From the NCBI RefSeq assembly GCF_003634705.1, contig NZ_RBWU01000001.1, forward strand, positions 310,001 to 374,000: a stretch of DNA of 64,000 nucleotides. Direction: 5' to 3'. This stretch comes from Actinomadura pelletieri DSM 43383. GTDB lineage: Bacteria; Actinomycetota; Actinomycetes; Streptosporangiales; Streptosporangiaceae. Shown one piece after another: positions 24,074 to 32,621 of the stretch (position 1 is the stretch's first letter; every line of letters starts with the position of its first letter). Below the pieces are notes generated by a model. That model was not told the DNA's origin, did no database searches, and was given only the letters and a program-made list of their open reading frames with translations. The translations under genes were made by a program, and so were the position numbers.

Positions 24074-25468
24074 ATGGACTCCGTCAACGACTTCCTGAGC
24101 GATGCCAGCAGCTTCATCTGGGGCCCATGGCTGCTGATCCCGCTGCTTCTGCTCACCGGCCTTTACCTGACGGTCTTGTTGCGCGGACTCCAGGTGCGCC
24201 ATTTCCGGCTCGCGTTCTGGCTCGCGTTCGTGCGGCGCTCGGACAACGACGCCGCCGAGGGTGACATCTCGCACTACCAGGCGCTCGCCACGGCCCTCGC
24301 CGCCACCGTCGGCGTCGGCAACATCGCCGGTGTCGCGACCGCGATCGCGCTCGGCGGCCCCGGCGCCGTCTTCTGGATGTGGTTCACCGGCATGGTCGGC
24401 ATGGCCACCAAATACAGCGAGGCGTTCCTCGGGGTGCGCTTTCGCCGTCCCGACAGCGCCGGTGAACAGGGCGGCGGCCCGATGCATTACCTGAGGAACG
24501 GCATCAAGGGGCCGCTCGGCGTCTTCCTCGGCGGGTTCTTCGCGGTGGCGGGCGCCATCGCGGCGTTCGGCATCGGCAATGGCGTGCAGGCCAACACCGT
24601 CGCCGCCAACGTCGAAGAGGAGTGGGGCCTCGACCCCTACATCACCGGCGCGATCGTCACCGTGCTCGCCGCCGCCGTCATCCTCGGCGGCATCAAGAAC
24701 ATCGGCCGCGTCACCAGCGCCTTCGTCCCCGTCATGATCGTCTTCTATATCGTCGGCGCGGCGGCCGTGCTGGCCTTCAACATCGACGAGGTGCCGTCCG
24801 CGATCGGCCTGATCTTCTCCGACGCCTTCTCCGGCACCTCCGCGACCGGCGGCTTCGTCGGCGCCGGAGTCGCCGCCGCCATCCGGTACGGCGTCGCCCG
24901 CGGGATCTTCTCCAACGAGTCCGGGCTCGGCACCGGTGGCATCGCCGCCGCCGCGGCCAAGACCGACCACCCCGTCCGGCAGGCGCTGGTGTCGATGACG
25001 CAGACGTTCATCGACACCCTGGTCGTGGTCAGCTTCACCGCCCTCACCATCGTCGTCACCGGCGTGTGGAAGGACGCCGGCGAGGAGGACGCCGCCCAGT
25101 TCACCGCCCGCGCCTTCGACGAGGGACTCCCCGGCGACTGGGCCAGCGTCATCGTCACGCTGAGCGTCATCTTCTTCGCCTTCTCCACGATCCTCGGCTG
25201 GTCCTACTACGGCGACCGCTGCGTGGAGTTCCTGTTCGGCCGCCGGGCCGTGCTGCCCTACCGCCTGCTGTTCATCGTGGTCGTCTACGTCGGCTCCGTC
25301 ACCACCCTCACCACGGTGTGGACCTTCTCCGACATCATGAACGGGCTCATGGCACTGCCCAACCTGATCGGCCTGCTGATCCTGTCTCCGCTCGTCTACC
25401 GGGAGACGCGGGCCTACTTCCGCGACCGTCCCTCGAAGGACGAGACCGCCGAAGTCTCGACGAAGTAA
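24074..25468 (+). CDS. Sodium:alanine symporter family (AGCS) transporter
   Basis: 464 residues from the ATG at 24074 (a GTG directly before it is also possible). The family signature region is evident: ALAATVGVGNIAGVATAIALGGPGAVFWMWFTGMVGMATKYSEAFLGV, followed by GGPMHYLRNGIKG, IGNGVQANTVA, and GVARGIFSNESGLGTGGIAAAAAKTDHPVRQALVSMTQTFIDTLVV. About 10-11 membrane segments are present. It takes up alanine or glycine with Na+. It is a single-gene unit ending at a strong bidirectional terminator. Confidence 0.93.
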   Translation: MDSVNDFLSDASSFIWGPWLLIPLLLLTGLYLTVLLRGLQVRHFRLAFWLAFVRRSDNDAAEGDISHYQALATALAATVGVGNIAGVATAIALGGPGAVFWMWFTGMVGMATKYSEAFLGVRFRRPDSAGEQGGGPMHYLRNGIKGPLGVFLGGFFAVAGAIAAFGIGNGVQANTVAANVEEEWGLDPYITGAIVTVLAAAVILGGIKNIGRVTSAFVPVMIVFYIVGAAAVLAFNIDEVPSAIGLIFSDAFSGTSATGGFVGAGVAAAIRYGVARGIFSNESGLGTGGIAAAAAKTDHPVRQALVSMTQTFIDTLVVVSFTALTIVVTGVWKDAGEEDAAQFTARAFDEGLPGDWASVIVTLSVIFFAFSTILGWSYYGDRCVEFLFGRRAVLPYRLLFIVVVYVGSVTTLTTVWTFSDIMNGLMALPNLIGLLILSPLVYRETRAYFRDRPSKDETAEVSTK

Positions 25469-25476
25469 GAGAACCC

Positions 25477-25514
25477 GCGATGCCGTCGCCCGTCGTCCCG
25501 GGCGGCGGCATCGC
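25477..25514. terminator. Bidirectional terminator between convergent genes
   Basis: Arms 25477-25491 and 25500-25514 form a 15-bp stem with a single G-U type mismatch and an 8-nt loop. It lies 8 bp after the symporter stop and 13 bp before the stop of the opposing PPOX gene. Confidence 0.8.
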
Positions 25515-25527
25515 CATGTCGCCCTCC

Positions 25528-26028
25528 TCAGGCGCCCTGGCGCTCGGCCCGCCGCTGGATCAGCTCCTCGACCGCGCTCGGCAACGTCGTCTCGAAGTCG
25601 ATCAGCTTCGCCCACGTCGGCGTCACAACGATCCTGACCATGCCGTCGTGGTACAGCGAACGCACCTCCGCCTCCCACTCGACCCGTTGCTCGGGACTCA
25701 TCTCATAAGTACTGGTCGACTGGAGATACTCGTCCGGGATGCCATCGACGTAGTCCAGTTCGGCCCGCCCCCGGATCAACAGGATCTTGGGCGGGTGCAC
25801 CTCGGTGTCGATCGTCAGGGCGACCATCGGGTTCTCCTGCAACGCCCGCAGCTTCGGAGCGTTCTTCGGAGTGCACATGACGATCTCCGAACCGTTCCAG
25901 GCGAAGATGATCGGAACGTTGCGCGGAGTGCCGTCCCTGGCGACATAGGCCAGCCGGGTCATGTCACGGGCCAGCAGCTCCTGACTGATCGGCCGGTTCA
26001 GCACCTCGGTGATCTCGTCCGGTCGCAC
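25528..26028 (-). CDS. Pyridoxamine 5'-phosphate oxidase-like (PPOX/split-barrel) protein
   Basis: 166 residues from the GTG at 26028, which has GGGAGGG 4 nt upstream; the longer frame to 26301 overlaps the VOC gene. The split beta-barrel pattern is RLAYVARDGTPRNVPIIFAWNGSEIVMCTPKNAPKLRALQENPMVALTID, then PKILLIRGRAELDYVDGI and MVRIVVTPTWAKLIDFETTLP. Such proteins bind FMN or F420; the exact cofactor and substrate cannot be told. It follows the VOC gene after 19 bp and probably shares its mRNA. Confidence 0.85.
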   Translation of the reverse strand: MRPDEITEVLNRPISQELLARDMTRLAYVARDGTPRNVPIIFAWNGSEIVMCTPKNAPKLRALQENPMVALTIDTEVHPPKILLIRGRAELDYVDGIPDEYLQSTSTYEMSPEQRVEWEAEVRSLYHDGMVRIVVTPTWAKLIDFETTLPSAVEELIQRRAERQGA

Positions 26029-26047
26029 GGTTCCCTCCCGTTGTCGT

Positions 26048-26488
26048 TCAGCCGAGTTCCTCGGCCAGTGCGATGACGATGCCCTCGGGACCGCGGATGT
26101 AGCAGAGCAGGTAGCTGTCCTCGAACCGCACCACCTCACCGACAAGCTCGGCACCGTGGGCGAGCAACCGCGCACTGACACTCTCAAGATCATCGACGGC
26201 GAACATGATGCGACGAATGCCCAGGGTGTTCGCCGGAGCGTCCCTCGGCACCCCACTGATCGGCTCCGGCATGTGGTACTTCGCCAACTCGATCCGCCCA
26301 TGCCCGTCCGGCGTCCGCATCATCGCGATCTCGACCCGCTGATCGTCAAGCCCGACAAGCCGCGCCGCCCAGGCCCCCTCGACCAGCGCCCGCCCCTCCA
26401 ACTCCAGACCGACCTCGGTGAAAAACGCGATGACCGCCTCAAGGTCGTCGACGACGACACCGACATTGTCCATCCGCCGAACCGCCAT
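26048..26488 (-). CDS. VOC-superfamily (glyoxalase/bleomycin resistance-like) protein
   Basis: 146 residues from the ATG at 26488, preceded by GAAGGAGG at 6 nt; an upstream ATG at 26524 is less likely. Two beta-alpha-beta-beta-beta modules are visible: RRMDNVGVVVDDLEAVIAFFTEVGLELEG with EIAMMRTPDGHGRIELAKY, and GIRRIMFAVDDLESVSARLLAHGAELVGEV with YLLCYIRGPEGIVIALAEEL. The His and two Glu positions could hold a divalent metal. The function is probably lyase, dioxygenase or drug binding; not specified further. Confidence 0.85.
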   Translation of the reverse strand: MAVRRMDNVGVVVDDLEAVIAFFTEVGLELEGRALVEGAWAARLVGLDDQRVEIAMMRTPDGHGRIELAKYHMPEPISGVPRDAPANTLGIRRIMFAVDDLESVSARLLAHGAELVGEVVRFEDSYLLCYIRGPEGIVIALAEELG

Positions 26489-26875
26489 ACCGCCCCTCCT
26501 TCTCTCAGTGTTCAGCATGCTCACACGGAAGATCGGGCCCCGTGGATGAGCGGAGGCCGACGCTCGTGGCCCACCTGGGCGCCCCAGCCTAGGTGGTTCC
26601 CTGCTTTCGCCGCATCCGTCCCGCGCTTTCGAGTGTCCAAGACCAAATCACGGCCGAACCGTGACCGGTAACTGATCGGGTCACGGCCGATCGAGTGTCG
26701 CCTTCAAGATCGCGATTGGCCAATCACACCGTCCATCGACAAATACCGCGCCTTCCTGTCTCCTCAAGAGGAAACGGGAAACACCCGTAGCGTCTTGTCC
26801 ATCCGACAGCGGCTCCCGCAGGCTTATCGGCGGTGACTCCCCGAGCCGTTCGGATAGGCGGTTTTGGAGGTCCAA
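26489..26875. other. Intergenic region before the XRE-TIR operon
   Basis: About 390 bp between divergent units. No gene is recognised. The GGAGGT at 26866-26871 is the ribosome site of the XRE gene; promoters for both directions must lie here but no box is clear enough to name. Confidence 0.4.
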
Positions 26876-28219
26876 GTGTCCCAGCGGCCTACCGAGTTCG
26901 GCGCGGAGCTTCGACGAAGGCGTCTGGAGGTCGGCCTGAGTCTTGGTGGTCTCGCCCAGCGGGTTCATTACAGCAAGGGCCAGCTGAGCAAGGTCGAACG
27001 AGGCATCAAAAGACCCAGTCGGGACCTGGCACGTCTCTGCGATGCCGTACTCGACGCGAAAGGAGCGCTTGCCGCCCTGGTCCTGGATCACCCGTCCGGT
27101 ACCCGCCCCACCGTGGAGACAAGCGTTGACGAGGAGGTGTGGCTAATGCGGTTGTCCTCAGACGGCCAAAGCCGGTTCGAGCCCATGAGCCGACGGCAGG
27201 CGGTGGTCGCCGGCGCCGCGTCGATCGCGGGAATGAGCATCGGCCTGCCGACCATTTCCGCCAAAGCCGAGGCCTCGACACTTCTCGGCGCTTTCCGAGC
27301 CTTGTTCGATCAGTATCGGCAGCTGGGGCAGGTCGCCAGCCCCGGGCTGTTATTGCCGGTCCTCATCGCACAGACGCACGCGATCCAGGAGCTGTCGCGC
27401 CAAGTCGGGGCACACTCGCGGCAGGAATTGTTGCGCCTTGGGTCCCGCTATGCCGAGTACATCGGCTGGCTGGTGCAGGAGAACGGCGACGAGCACGGCG
27501 CGCTGTGGTGGACGCGACGCGCGGTCGACCTGGCCGAGACCGGCGGTGATCACCACCTCGCCGCGTACGCGATGGTTCGGCGCGCGCTCGTCACCCTCTA
27601 CCGCGAGGACGCCCAACAGACGATCGAACTGGCTCGACAGGCGCAGCGCGGCAGTGTGCCACCGCGAATATGCGGTCTGGCCGCACAGCGAGAAGCGCAA
27701 GGGCACGCGCTCGCCGGCGACTATGACGCGTGCATGCGGAGCCTTGAGCGAGCCCGCACCATGTTGGCCCGCCACACGGAAAGCTCGGACTCTCCGGTCC
27801 TCGGTACCACGAGCCTGACCGACCCGGCCGAGATGGTCAGGGGCTGGTGCCTGCATGACCTGGGACGACCCGGCGCTGCCGCCCAGGTCATCGAGACACA
27901 GTTGGCGCAGGTCCCCCCTGGAGCCGTGCGCGCGCGAGTCCGCTTCGGCGTGCGGCAGGCGCTTGCCCATGCCATGGACGGCGAAATCGACCACGCCTGT
28001 CAGCTGACGCGAGAACTGTTGCCGGGCATCACCGCGACCGGCTCGGCGACCGTGTCCGCGGACCTGCGCAAGCTCGCGCGAACGCTACATCGACACCCGA
28101 AGAACTCATCGGTCCGCCGGCTGATGCCCGAACTAGGCGCGGCTTTACGCGCCACCACCCACCAAGGAGATCAAGATGCAGGTCGTATTCATCAACTACC
28201 GCACCGGAGACGGCGATGA
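26876..28219 (+). CDS. XRE-family regulator with TPR-like C-terminal region
   Basis: 447 residues. The GTG at 26876 follows GGAGGT; a TTG at 26864 is in frame. Residues 5-62 form a Cro/C1 HTH (EFGAELRRRRLEVGLSLGGLAQRVHYSKGQLSKVERG). Near 105 comes MSRRQAVVAGAASIAGMS, a Tat-like segment common in Streptomyces XRE-TPR regulators, then helical TPR-like repeats to about 420. It overlaps the TIR gene start by 44 bp, so it is likely co-transcribed and may control or sense for that system. Standalone XRE-TPR regulators are frequent, so the functional link is inferred. Confidence 0.82.
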   Translation: MSQRPTEFGAELRRRRLEVGLSLGGLAQRVHYSKGQLSKVERGIKRPSRDLARLCDAVLDAKGALAALVLDHPSGTRPTVETSVDEEVWLMRLSSDGQSRFEPMSRRQAVVAGAASIAGMSIGLPTISAKAEASTLLGAFRALFDQYRQLGQVASPGLLLPVLIAQTHAIQELSRQVGAHSRQELLRLGSRYAEYIGWLVQENGDEHGALWWTRRAVDLAETGGDHHLAAYAMVRRALVTLYREDAQQTIELARQAQRGSVPPRICGLAAQREAQGHALAGDYDACMRSLERARTMLARHTESSDSPVLGTTSLTDPAEMVRGWCLHDLGRPGAAAQVIETQLAQVPPGAVRARVRFGVRQALAHAMDGEIDHACQLTRELLPGITATGSATVSADLRKLARTLHRHPKNSSVRRLMPELGAALRATTHQGDQDAGRIHQLPHRRRR

Positions 28220-28901
28220 AGCCGCCGCGATGCTGGAACAAGGACTGTCTGACCGGTTCGGCAGTGAACGGATCTTCCGTGCCACGACTTCCATTCGGCC
28301 GGGTCAGTCCTATCCGGAAAGGCTGCTCAACACCGTTCGCAACAGTGCCGTTCTGCTCGCCATCATGGGGCCGGGCTGGGCTCAAGACGTACGACTGAGG
28401 AAGGACGGCGACTGGGTACGCCGGGAGATCTTGGAGGCCTATGCCTCGAAGGTCACCGTCATCCCCGTACTGAAGGGGCGGAAGACCGAGCGCCTGAAGG
28501 CAGCCGACCTGCCGATCGAACTGGCCCGCCTGGCGGACGTCCAGTCTCTGCGACTGGAACCTGGTGACAGCAAGGACGATATCAAGCTAATCGGCGACTT
28601 CCTCAGCGATCTCGTCCCGGAACTCAGGAAGGCGGATTCGCAGGGCTCCCGAGCCCCCGAGACCAGCAACGTAAACAACAACGCGAGCGACATCCACGGC
28701 ACGGCCGTGCAGAGCCGCGACATCAGGGGTGACGTCGGCACGGTCATCAAGGGAAATTCCGGCCCGGTACACGCCGGGGCGGGAGATATCAATCAGACCA
28801 CACAGCATTTCTCTGGCGATGGGGCGACATACATCCAGGGTGACAACCATGGTGGCGTCGGTCACCGTTTCGGTAGGGCGCGAGAGGAAGAGAACCGGTG
28901 A
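28176..28901 (+). CDS. TIR-domain protein with Asn/Gly-rich C-terminal repeat region
   Basis: 241 residues from the ATG at 28176 with AAGGAG 7 nt upstream. Residues 1-150 are a TIR domain: VVFINYRTGDGDEAAAML (box 1), FRATTSIRPGQSYPERL (BB loop region), SAVLLAIMGPGW, then DWVRREILEAY with Glu84 in the place of the catalytic Glu of NAD-cleaving TIRs, and VIPVLKG. Residues 160-235 are rich in N, G, D and H with repeats such as NVNNNASDIHG and PVHAGAGDINQTTQHF, suggestive of a short beta-solenoid. The stop overlaps the next start as GTGA. NADase activity is inferred. Confidence 0.88.
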   Translation: MQVVFINYRTGDGDEAAAMLEQGLSDRFGSERIFRATTSIRPGQSYPERLLNTVRNSAVLLAIMGPGWAQDVRLRKDGDWVRREILEAYASKVTVIPVLKGRKTERLKAADLPIELARLADVQSLRLEPGDSKDDIKLIGDFLSDLVPELRKADSQGSRAPETSNVNNNASDIHGTAVQSRDIRGDVGTVIKGNSGPVHAGAGDINQTTQHFSGDGATYIQGDNHGGVGHRFGRAREEENR

Positions 28902-30841
28902 GCGACACCTTCGAGGCGCACGCTTCGGGCGTCCACGGCGGAATGCACGCCGGCGCGGGAGACATCAACCACAACTACTACTTGCTGCAGTCCGGCCCGC
29001 TCGGCGTCTCTCCCCGAAAGCTGCCCGTGGACGAGTTGCGCTGGCTCAGACAGCGTTTCGTCGAACCGACGGGGCTGGGTAAAGCACGAGACATCCTGGA
29101 GGCAACACGCACTGTATTGCTGGACGGGCTCACAGGCAGTGGCCGGACGGCGGCGGCGAAAATGCTGCTTTGGGAAGTCGGAGGCGATGGAGGGAGATTC
29201 CACGAACTACTACTGCAGGAGGGTGAAAATGTACCGCCCGTCGATCACAGTCATGTCGGCGACGGCGAACTCGTGTGGATGGACCTTTCCCAGTTGGCCG
29301 AGCCACGCTGGCATGAGGTCCGTGCCGAACTGTCCTCCCTCCGCGCGACGGTCCAGGACCGCGATGCCCGCCTCGTCCTCGTACTGCCGGACAAGACCGG
29401 CCACCTCGGGTCGACATTGGATCCGTACCGCGCCGAGATACAGCGCCCGGCGGTCGAGGAAGTGCTGTACCGCTACCTGCGCGTGGAGGAGATCTGCCAG
29501 CCGAACCAGTCTCCTCCGTCGCGATTCCTGGACACCGACTGGCGTATGGAGGACGTCTCCAGATACATCGAACTGATCCGACGAGCACGGGTCGAGCACC
29601 GCGAAGGCACCTTCGAGCAGTGGTGTGAGGACGCCCATCGTGCGTTTTCCGGCCAGCTAGAAGACGTGACCGCGCAGGTGGCAGGACTCGCCGCGGGACG
29701 GCAACGCGCGCTGCTGCTCGCCGTCGCCATGCTGCACAACGCCCACGCCGACGTCATTCATCATGCCAGCGCGGCCCTTCTCGAGACGGTCGCCCACCCC
29801 CGTGAGGAGAGCCCGATTCTGGAGCGCGCTCCCTTGGACCTCAGACTCAAGGAAATCGGCGCGGAAATCGACGCATCCAGCAAAGTTCGGTTCAAAAAGC
29901 TCGATTACGACGCGGCAGTACGATCGTACTTCTGGACCTATATGCCGGAACTCCACAGCGCACTACAGGACTGGATAGAGCAGACCGCTAATTCTCAGGA
30001 GTTAGAGTCTCGCGAACGCGCTTATCTGATCGAGCGGTTTACCGAACAATGCTTGAACGAACGCTACCGGCAAGCTCTGTTCTCGCTCGTGGAAAAGCTG
30101 ACCGCCGCCCCCACCACACGCCAGAAAATGGAGGCAGCTGCTCTGGTCCTGCAACGCGGCCTCCGAGACAAGGAGCAAGCCCGGCCCTTCCGCCGGAAGA
30201 TCTACGAATGGTCGCGGTCGAACAACCTTTCCAACCGACTGGCCGAAGTGATCATTGCGGCGTGCCGTGACGAAATGATGACGAAGTATCCCGATGAGGC
30301 CCTGGTCCGGTTGCACCATGTGGCGAGACGGGAGCGCGGAACCCGCGCCCGCGAAACCCTGGTGGAACTGGCGGGCAGTGCCCCGAGACTCCGTCGGCAG
30401 ATGCTGGCCCGCCTGACCGAAGCACCGCCCGAGGCTAGAGAGTGGCCCACGGACGTCGACCTTTTCCTGGATCTCGCCGATCCGGAAGCGCTCACCGATC
30501 CTGGCTGGCGCGACCATGCGCTGATCTCCGAGCGCACCGTCCGCCGGCAGCTGACCATCGGCTGGGCTCTCGTCTTCGCGCGGCGTCCGTGTGAGATGTG
30601 GGTCTTGAAACTGTCGCCCTGGTTGCAGGTCGCCGCCGCCGACCAACAGCACCGTAATGCGCTTCTCAGCATTCTCGTCCGCGCGGGGCGCGGAAATGCG
30701 ACCGCCCTGGCGCAGCTGTACACGATGACCCGAGAGAAGGAATCGTGGGCGTTACTGAGCGACCCACTCATTCAGCTCATCAACACACTGCGAGAAACCC
30801 CTGACCACCCAACATACGTAGATGATCGGAGAACATCATGA
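28898..30841 (+). CDS. P-loop (STAND-like) protein with HAGAGDIN N-terminal motif
   Basis: 647 residues, not assigned to a named family. Residues 12-28 (VHGGMHAGAGDINHNYY) share the HAGAGDIN motif with the TIR protein. A short conserved-looking PVDELRWLRQRFVEP segment precedes a P-loop at 74-84 (VLLDGLTGSGRT), in which Arg83 replaces the usual Lys. GELVWMDLS (about 123-131) and RLVLVLPD are Walker B-like. From about 300 the protein is all-helical and charged, like the sensor part of STAND ATPases. No transmembrane segment is seen. GTG start overlaps the TIR stop; the stop overlaps the next ATG. Confidence 0.8.
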   Translation: MSDTFEAHASGVHGGMHAGAGDINHNYYLLQSGPLGVSPRKLPVDELRWLRQRFVEPTGLGKARDILEATRTVLLDGLTGSGRTAAAKMLLWEVGGDGGRFHELLLQEGENVPPVDHSHVGDGELVWMDLSQLAEPRWHEVRAELSSLRATVQDRDARLVLVLPDKTGHLGSTLDPYRAEIQRPAVEEVLYRYLRVEEICQPNQSPPSRFLDTDWRMEDVSRYIELIRRARVEHREGTFEQWCEDAHRAFSGQLEDVTAQVAGLAAGRQRALLLAVAMLHNAHADVIHHASAALLETVAHPREESPILERAPLDLRLKEIGAEIDASSKVRFKKLDYDAAVRSYFWTYMPELHSALQDWIEQTANSQELESRERAYLIERFTEQCLNERYRQALFSLVEKLTAAPTTRQKMEAAALVLQRGLRDKEQARPFRRKIYEWSRSNNLSNRLAEVIIAACRDEMMTKYPDEALVRLHHVARRERGTRARETLVELAGSAPRLRRQMLARLTEAPPEAREWPTDVDLFLDLADPEALTDPGWRDHALISERTVRRQLTIGWALVFARRPCEMWVLKLSPWLQVAAADQQHRNALLSILVRAGRGNATALAQLYTMTREKESWALLSDPLIQLINTLRETPDHPTYVDDRRTS

Positions 30842-31887
30842 GCGCCGGACGAAGCATCACGACGCTCTACTTCGTGGTCATCGGTGGAACAATCCTCATC
30901 GGATTGATCCTCTTCGCCCCATGGCCGTTATGGATACCGTTCATCGCGATCGCCGCACTCGGAGGGGTACTGCTGTATGTGGTGAAGGCGACGAGGCGCC
31001 AGCGAACTGGCCACCCTTTGCCCGAACCCGCTTTCGAGTACACGTCCGCGCCGGTCGCGGACAACCGAGGAACCCGTCTGACCGGCGTCCTGCTGCCGAC
31101 GAGCCGACCGGATTACTTCTTCCAGTTCTCCGCGATCGTGATCTGGTCGCCGACATCGGCGGCGGACGAGTTCTCGATCAACTACGCCGCCGTCGCGACC
31201 GACTCGGTGGTGAAGCGCGCCTGCGAGGTCACCGAGGCGGCAGACCCGATGCGCGCCTCACTCGTCCAGCATGAACTGGCCAGCGCCTTGGGTGAGATGC
31301 GAACGGATGCGACAGGACGTGTACGAGCGATGGCCGAATCGGTTCGGATCGTCCTTCCCGACCGCGACCGAGAGCGGCTGGACAAGCTGGCCGCGGTCCG
31401 CAAGGAAGAAGACATCTGGGAGCACGAGCGCAAGCATGAACAGAACAAGCGAGAGTACCTCGGCGGAGATGTGTTGAAGGACCCCGGCAGCGCCGTGGTC
31501 TGGTGGCTCGCGAGGAACAATGAGCAGGTGGAGAAGACCGTCAACGACATCCGCCTTCTCGCGCTACTTTCGTCCGCCGCGAATAATGAGGAGGTACCGC
31601 CGGCCTTTCGCCCCTACTTGCATGGATGGCCCACGCCTGAGCAGTACGGCCCGAACGGATCGGGCGCGTCCCCGCCGGAACACGGCGAGGCATCTGCTGA
31701 TGGCTTCGCCGCCTTCCTGAGCATGATGCGGTTCGAGGAATCAGACCCTCAGCGTCGCCTGCTCGCCCGCCAGGCGGCCGAATGGGCCGCCATGCACGGC
31801 CGGGGAGAGATAGCCGAGGAACTCATACGCCGGTACGACCCGCCGGGCGATGGTGTGGGCGCGGAAGAGGGCGGTAAGGGGGGCTGA
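30838..31887 (+). CDS. Membrane-anchored protein of the TIR operon, unknown function
   Basis: 349 residues. Two adjacent membrane segments (about 8-28 and 29-48: TTLYFVVIGGTILIGLILFA and LWIPFIAIAALGGVLLYVV) are followed by a basic stop-transfer (KATRRQRT). A large cytoplasmic part has FQFSAIVIWSP...YAAVATDSVVKRACEVT, a long charged helix (RERLDKLAAVRKEEDIWEHERKHEQNKREY) and a LLARQAAEWAAMHG helix near the end. The ATGA overlap with the P-loop gene makes it an integral operon member. It may anchor the complex or be the membrane effector. No family was recognised. Confidence 0.78.
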   Translation: MSAGRSITTLYFVVIGGTILIGLILFAPWPLWIPFIAIAALGGVLLYVVKATRRQRTGHPLPEPAFEYTSAPVADNRGTRLTGVLLPTSRPDYFFQFSAIVIWSPTSAADEFSINYAAVATDSVVKRACEVTEAADPMRASLVQHELASALGEMRTDATGRVRAMAESVRIVLPDRDRERLDKLAAVRKEEDIWEHERKHEQNKREYLGGDVLKDPGSAVVWWLARNNEQVEKTVNDIRLLALLSSAANNEEVPPAFRPYLHGWPTPEQYGPNGSGASPPEHGEASADGFAAFLSMMRFEESDPQRRLLARQAAEWAAMHGRGEIAEELIRRYDPPGDGVGAEEGGKGG

Positions 31888-31913
31888 ACCGGACGCGTTG
31901 GCGAGCCAATGGG

Positions 31914-32507
31914 CTACTTGGGGCGGGGATTCAGGTGGGTCATGAGGGTCTGGCCGCGGGGGGTTAGGCGGTAGCCGGTTTCCAGGCTTTCCGTGAGGCC
32001 TAGATCTTTGAGGCGGCGGACGTCGGCCTTGAAGGAGAGTTTTTCGCGGTTGAGGCGTTCGGCCAGGTCCTGGGCGCGGAGTCCGGGGTTTTGCTCGATG
32101 AGGCGGAGGACCTGGCGGGTCCAGGGGGCGCGGCGGCCACGGGCGTCGATGGTGTCCAAGGTGGCGGTGAGGTCGGCCAGTTCCTGGTCGGTCAGGTCGG
32201 CGTTCTCGGCGAGTTCCGAGCGGGGGTCGGGGCCGCTCAGGTGGAGCATGACGCGGTGGTAGCCGCCCTCCTTGGTGCTCTTGGAGAGGGCGGTGAGGAG
32301 GGCGGCGCGGCTCTTGAAGCCTGAGCGGAGGGCGTCCTCCTCGGTGATCTCCTCGGGGGTGACGGGGGTGACCGAGTCGATGACGATGATCCCCGCCCAG
32401 GTGCGCTGGGTGCTGCCCGCGCGGACGCGGGGCTCGGCCCAAACTCGGAAGACCCGGTCGATCCGTCCCCCTGCGATCCCCTCAAGGACCTCTTTTCTGA
32501 AGAGCAT
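31914..32507 (-). CDS. ASCH-like domain protein with C-terminal winged helix
   Basis: 197 residues from the ATG at 32507 with GGAGGGGAACG before it. Residues 1-85 (LFRKEVLEGIAGGRIDRVFRVWAEPRVRAGS, WAGIIVIDSVTPVTPEEITEEDALRSGF) resemble PUA-like ASCH domains, which bind RNA or modified nucleotides. Residues 125-195 form a winged helix (RQVLRLIEQNPGLRAQDLAERLNREKLSFKADVRRLKDLGL). It is convergent with the TIR operon, 26 bp away, and might be unrelated to it. The function is unknown. Confidence 0.75.
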   Translation of the reverse strand: MLFRKEVLEGIAGGRIDRVFRVWAEPRVRAGSTQRTWAGIIVIDSVTPVTPEEITEEDALRSGFKSRAALLTALSKSTKEGGYHRVMLHLSGPDPRSELAENADLTDQELADLTATLDTIDARGRRAPWTRQVLRLIEQNPGLRAQDLAERLNREKLSFKADVRRLKDLGLTESLETGYRLTPRGQTLMTHLNPRPK

Positions 32508-32621
32508 CGTTCCCCTCCCCCGGTGACACGTCTCTCCTGCAATCTTCTCCTGAGAAGGGCTGCGGGTGTCCCGCTGATCTCCTGGTCGGTAGGAGACCAG
32601 CAGGACTAGGGGAATCGGGTA

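Noticed and set aside
24029-25678. 549-codon minus-strand frame opposite the symporter
   Set aside because: The sense frame encodes a clear AGCS transporter; the antisense translation is charged low-complexity sequence.
30838-31887. SPFH/band-7 protein as identity of the TIR-operon membrane protein
   Set aside because: The membrane anchor plus charged helix looked similar at first, but no SPFH beta-core pattern could be traced.
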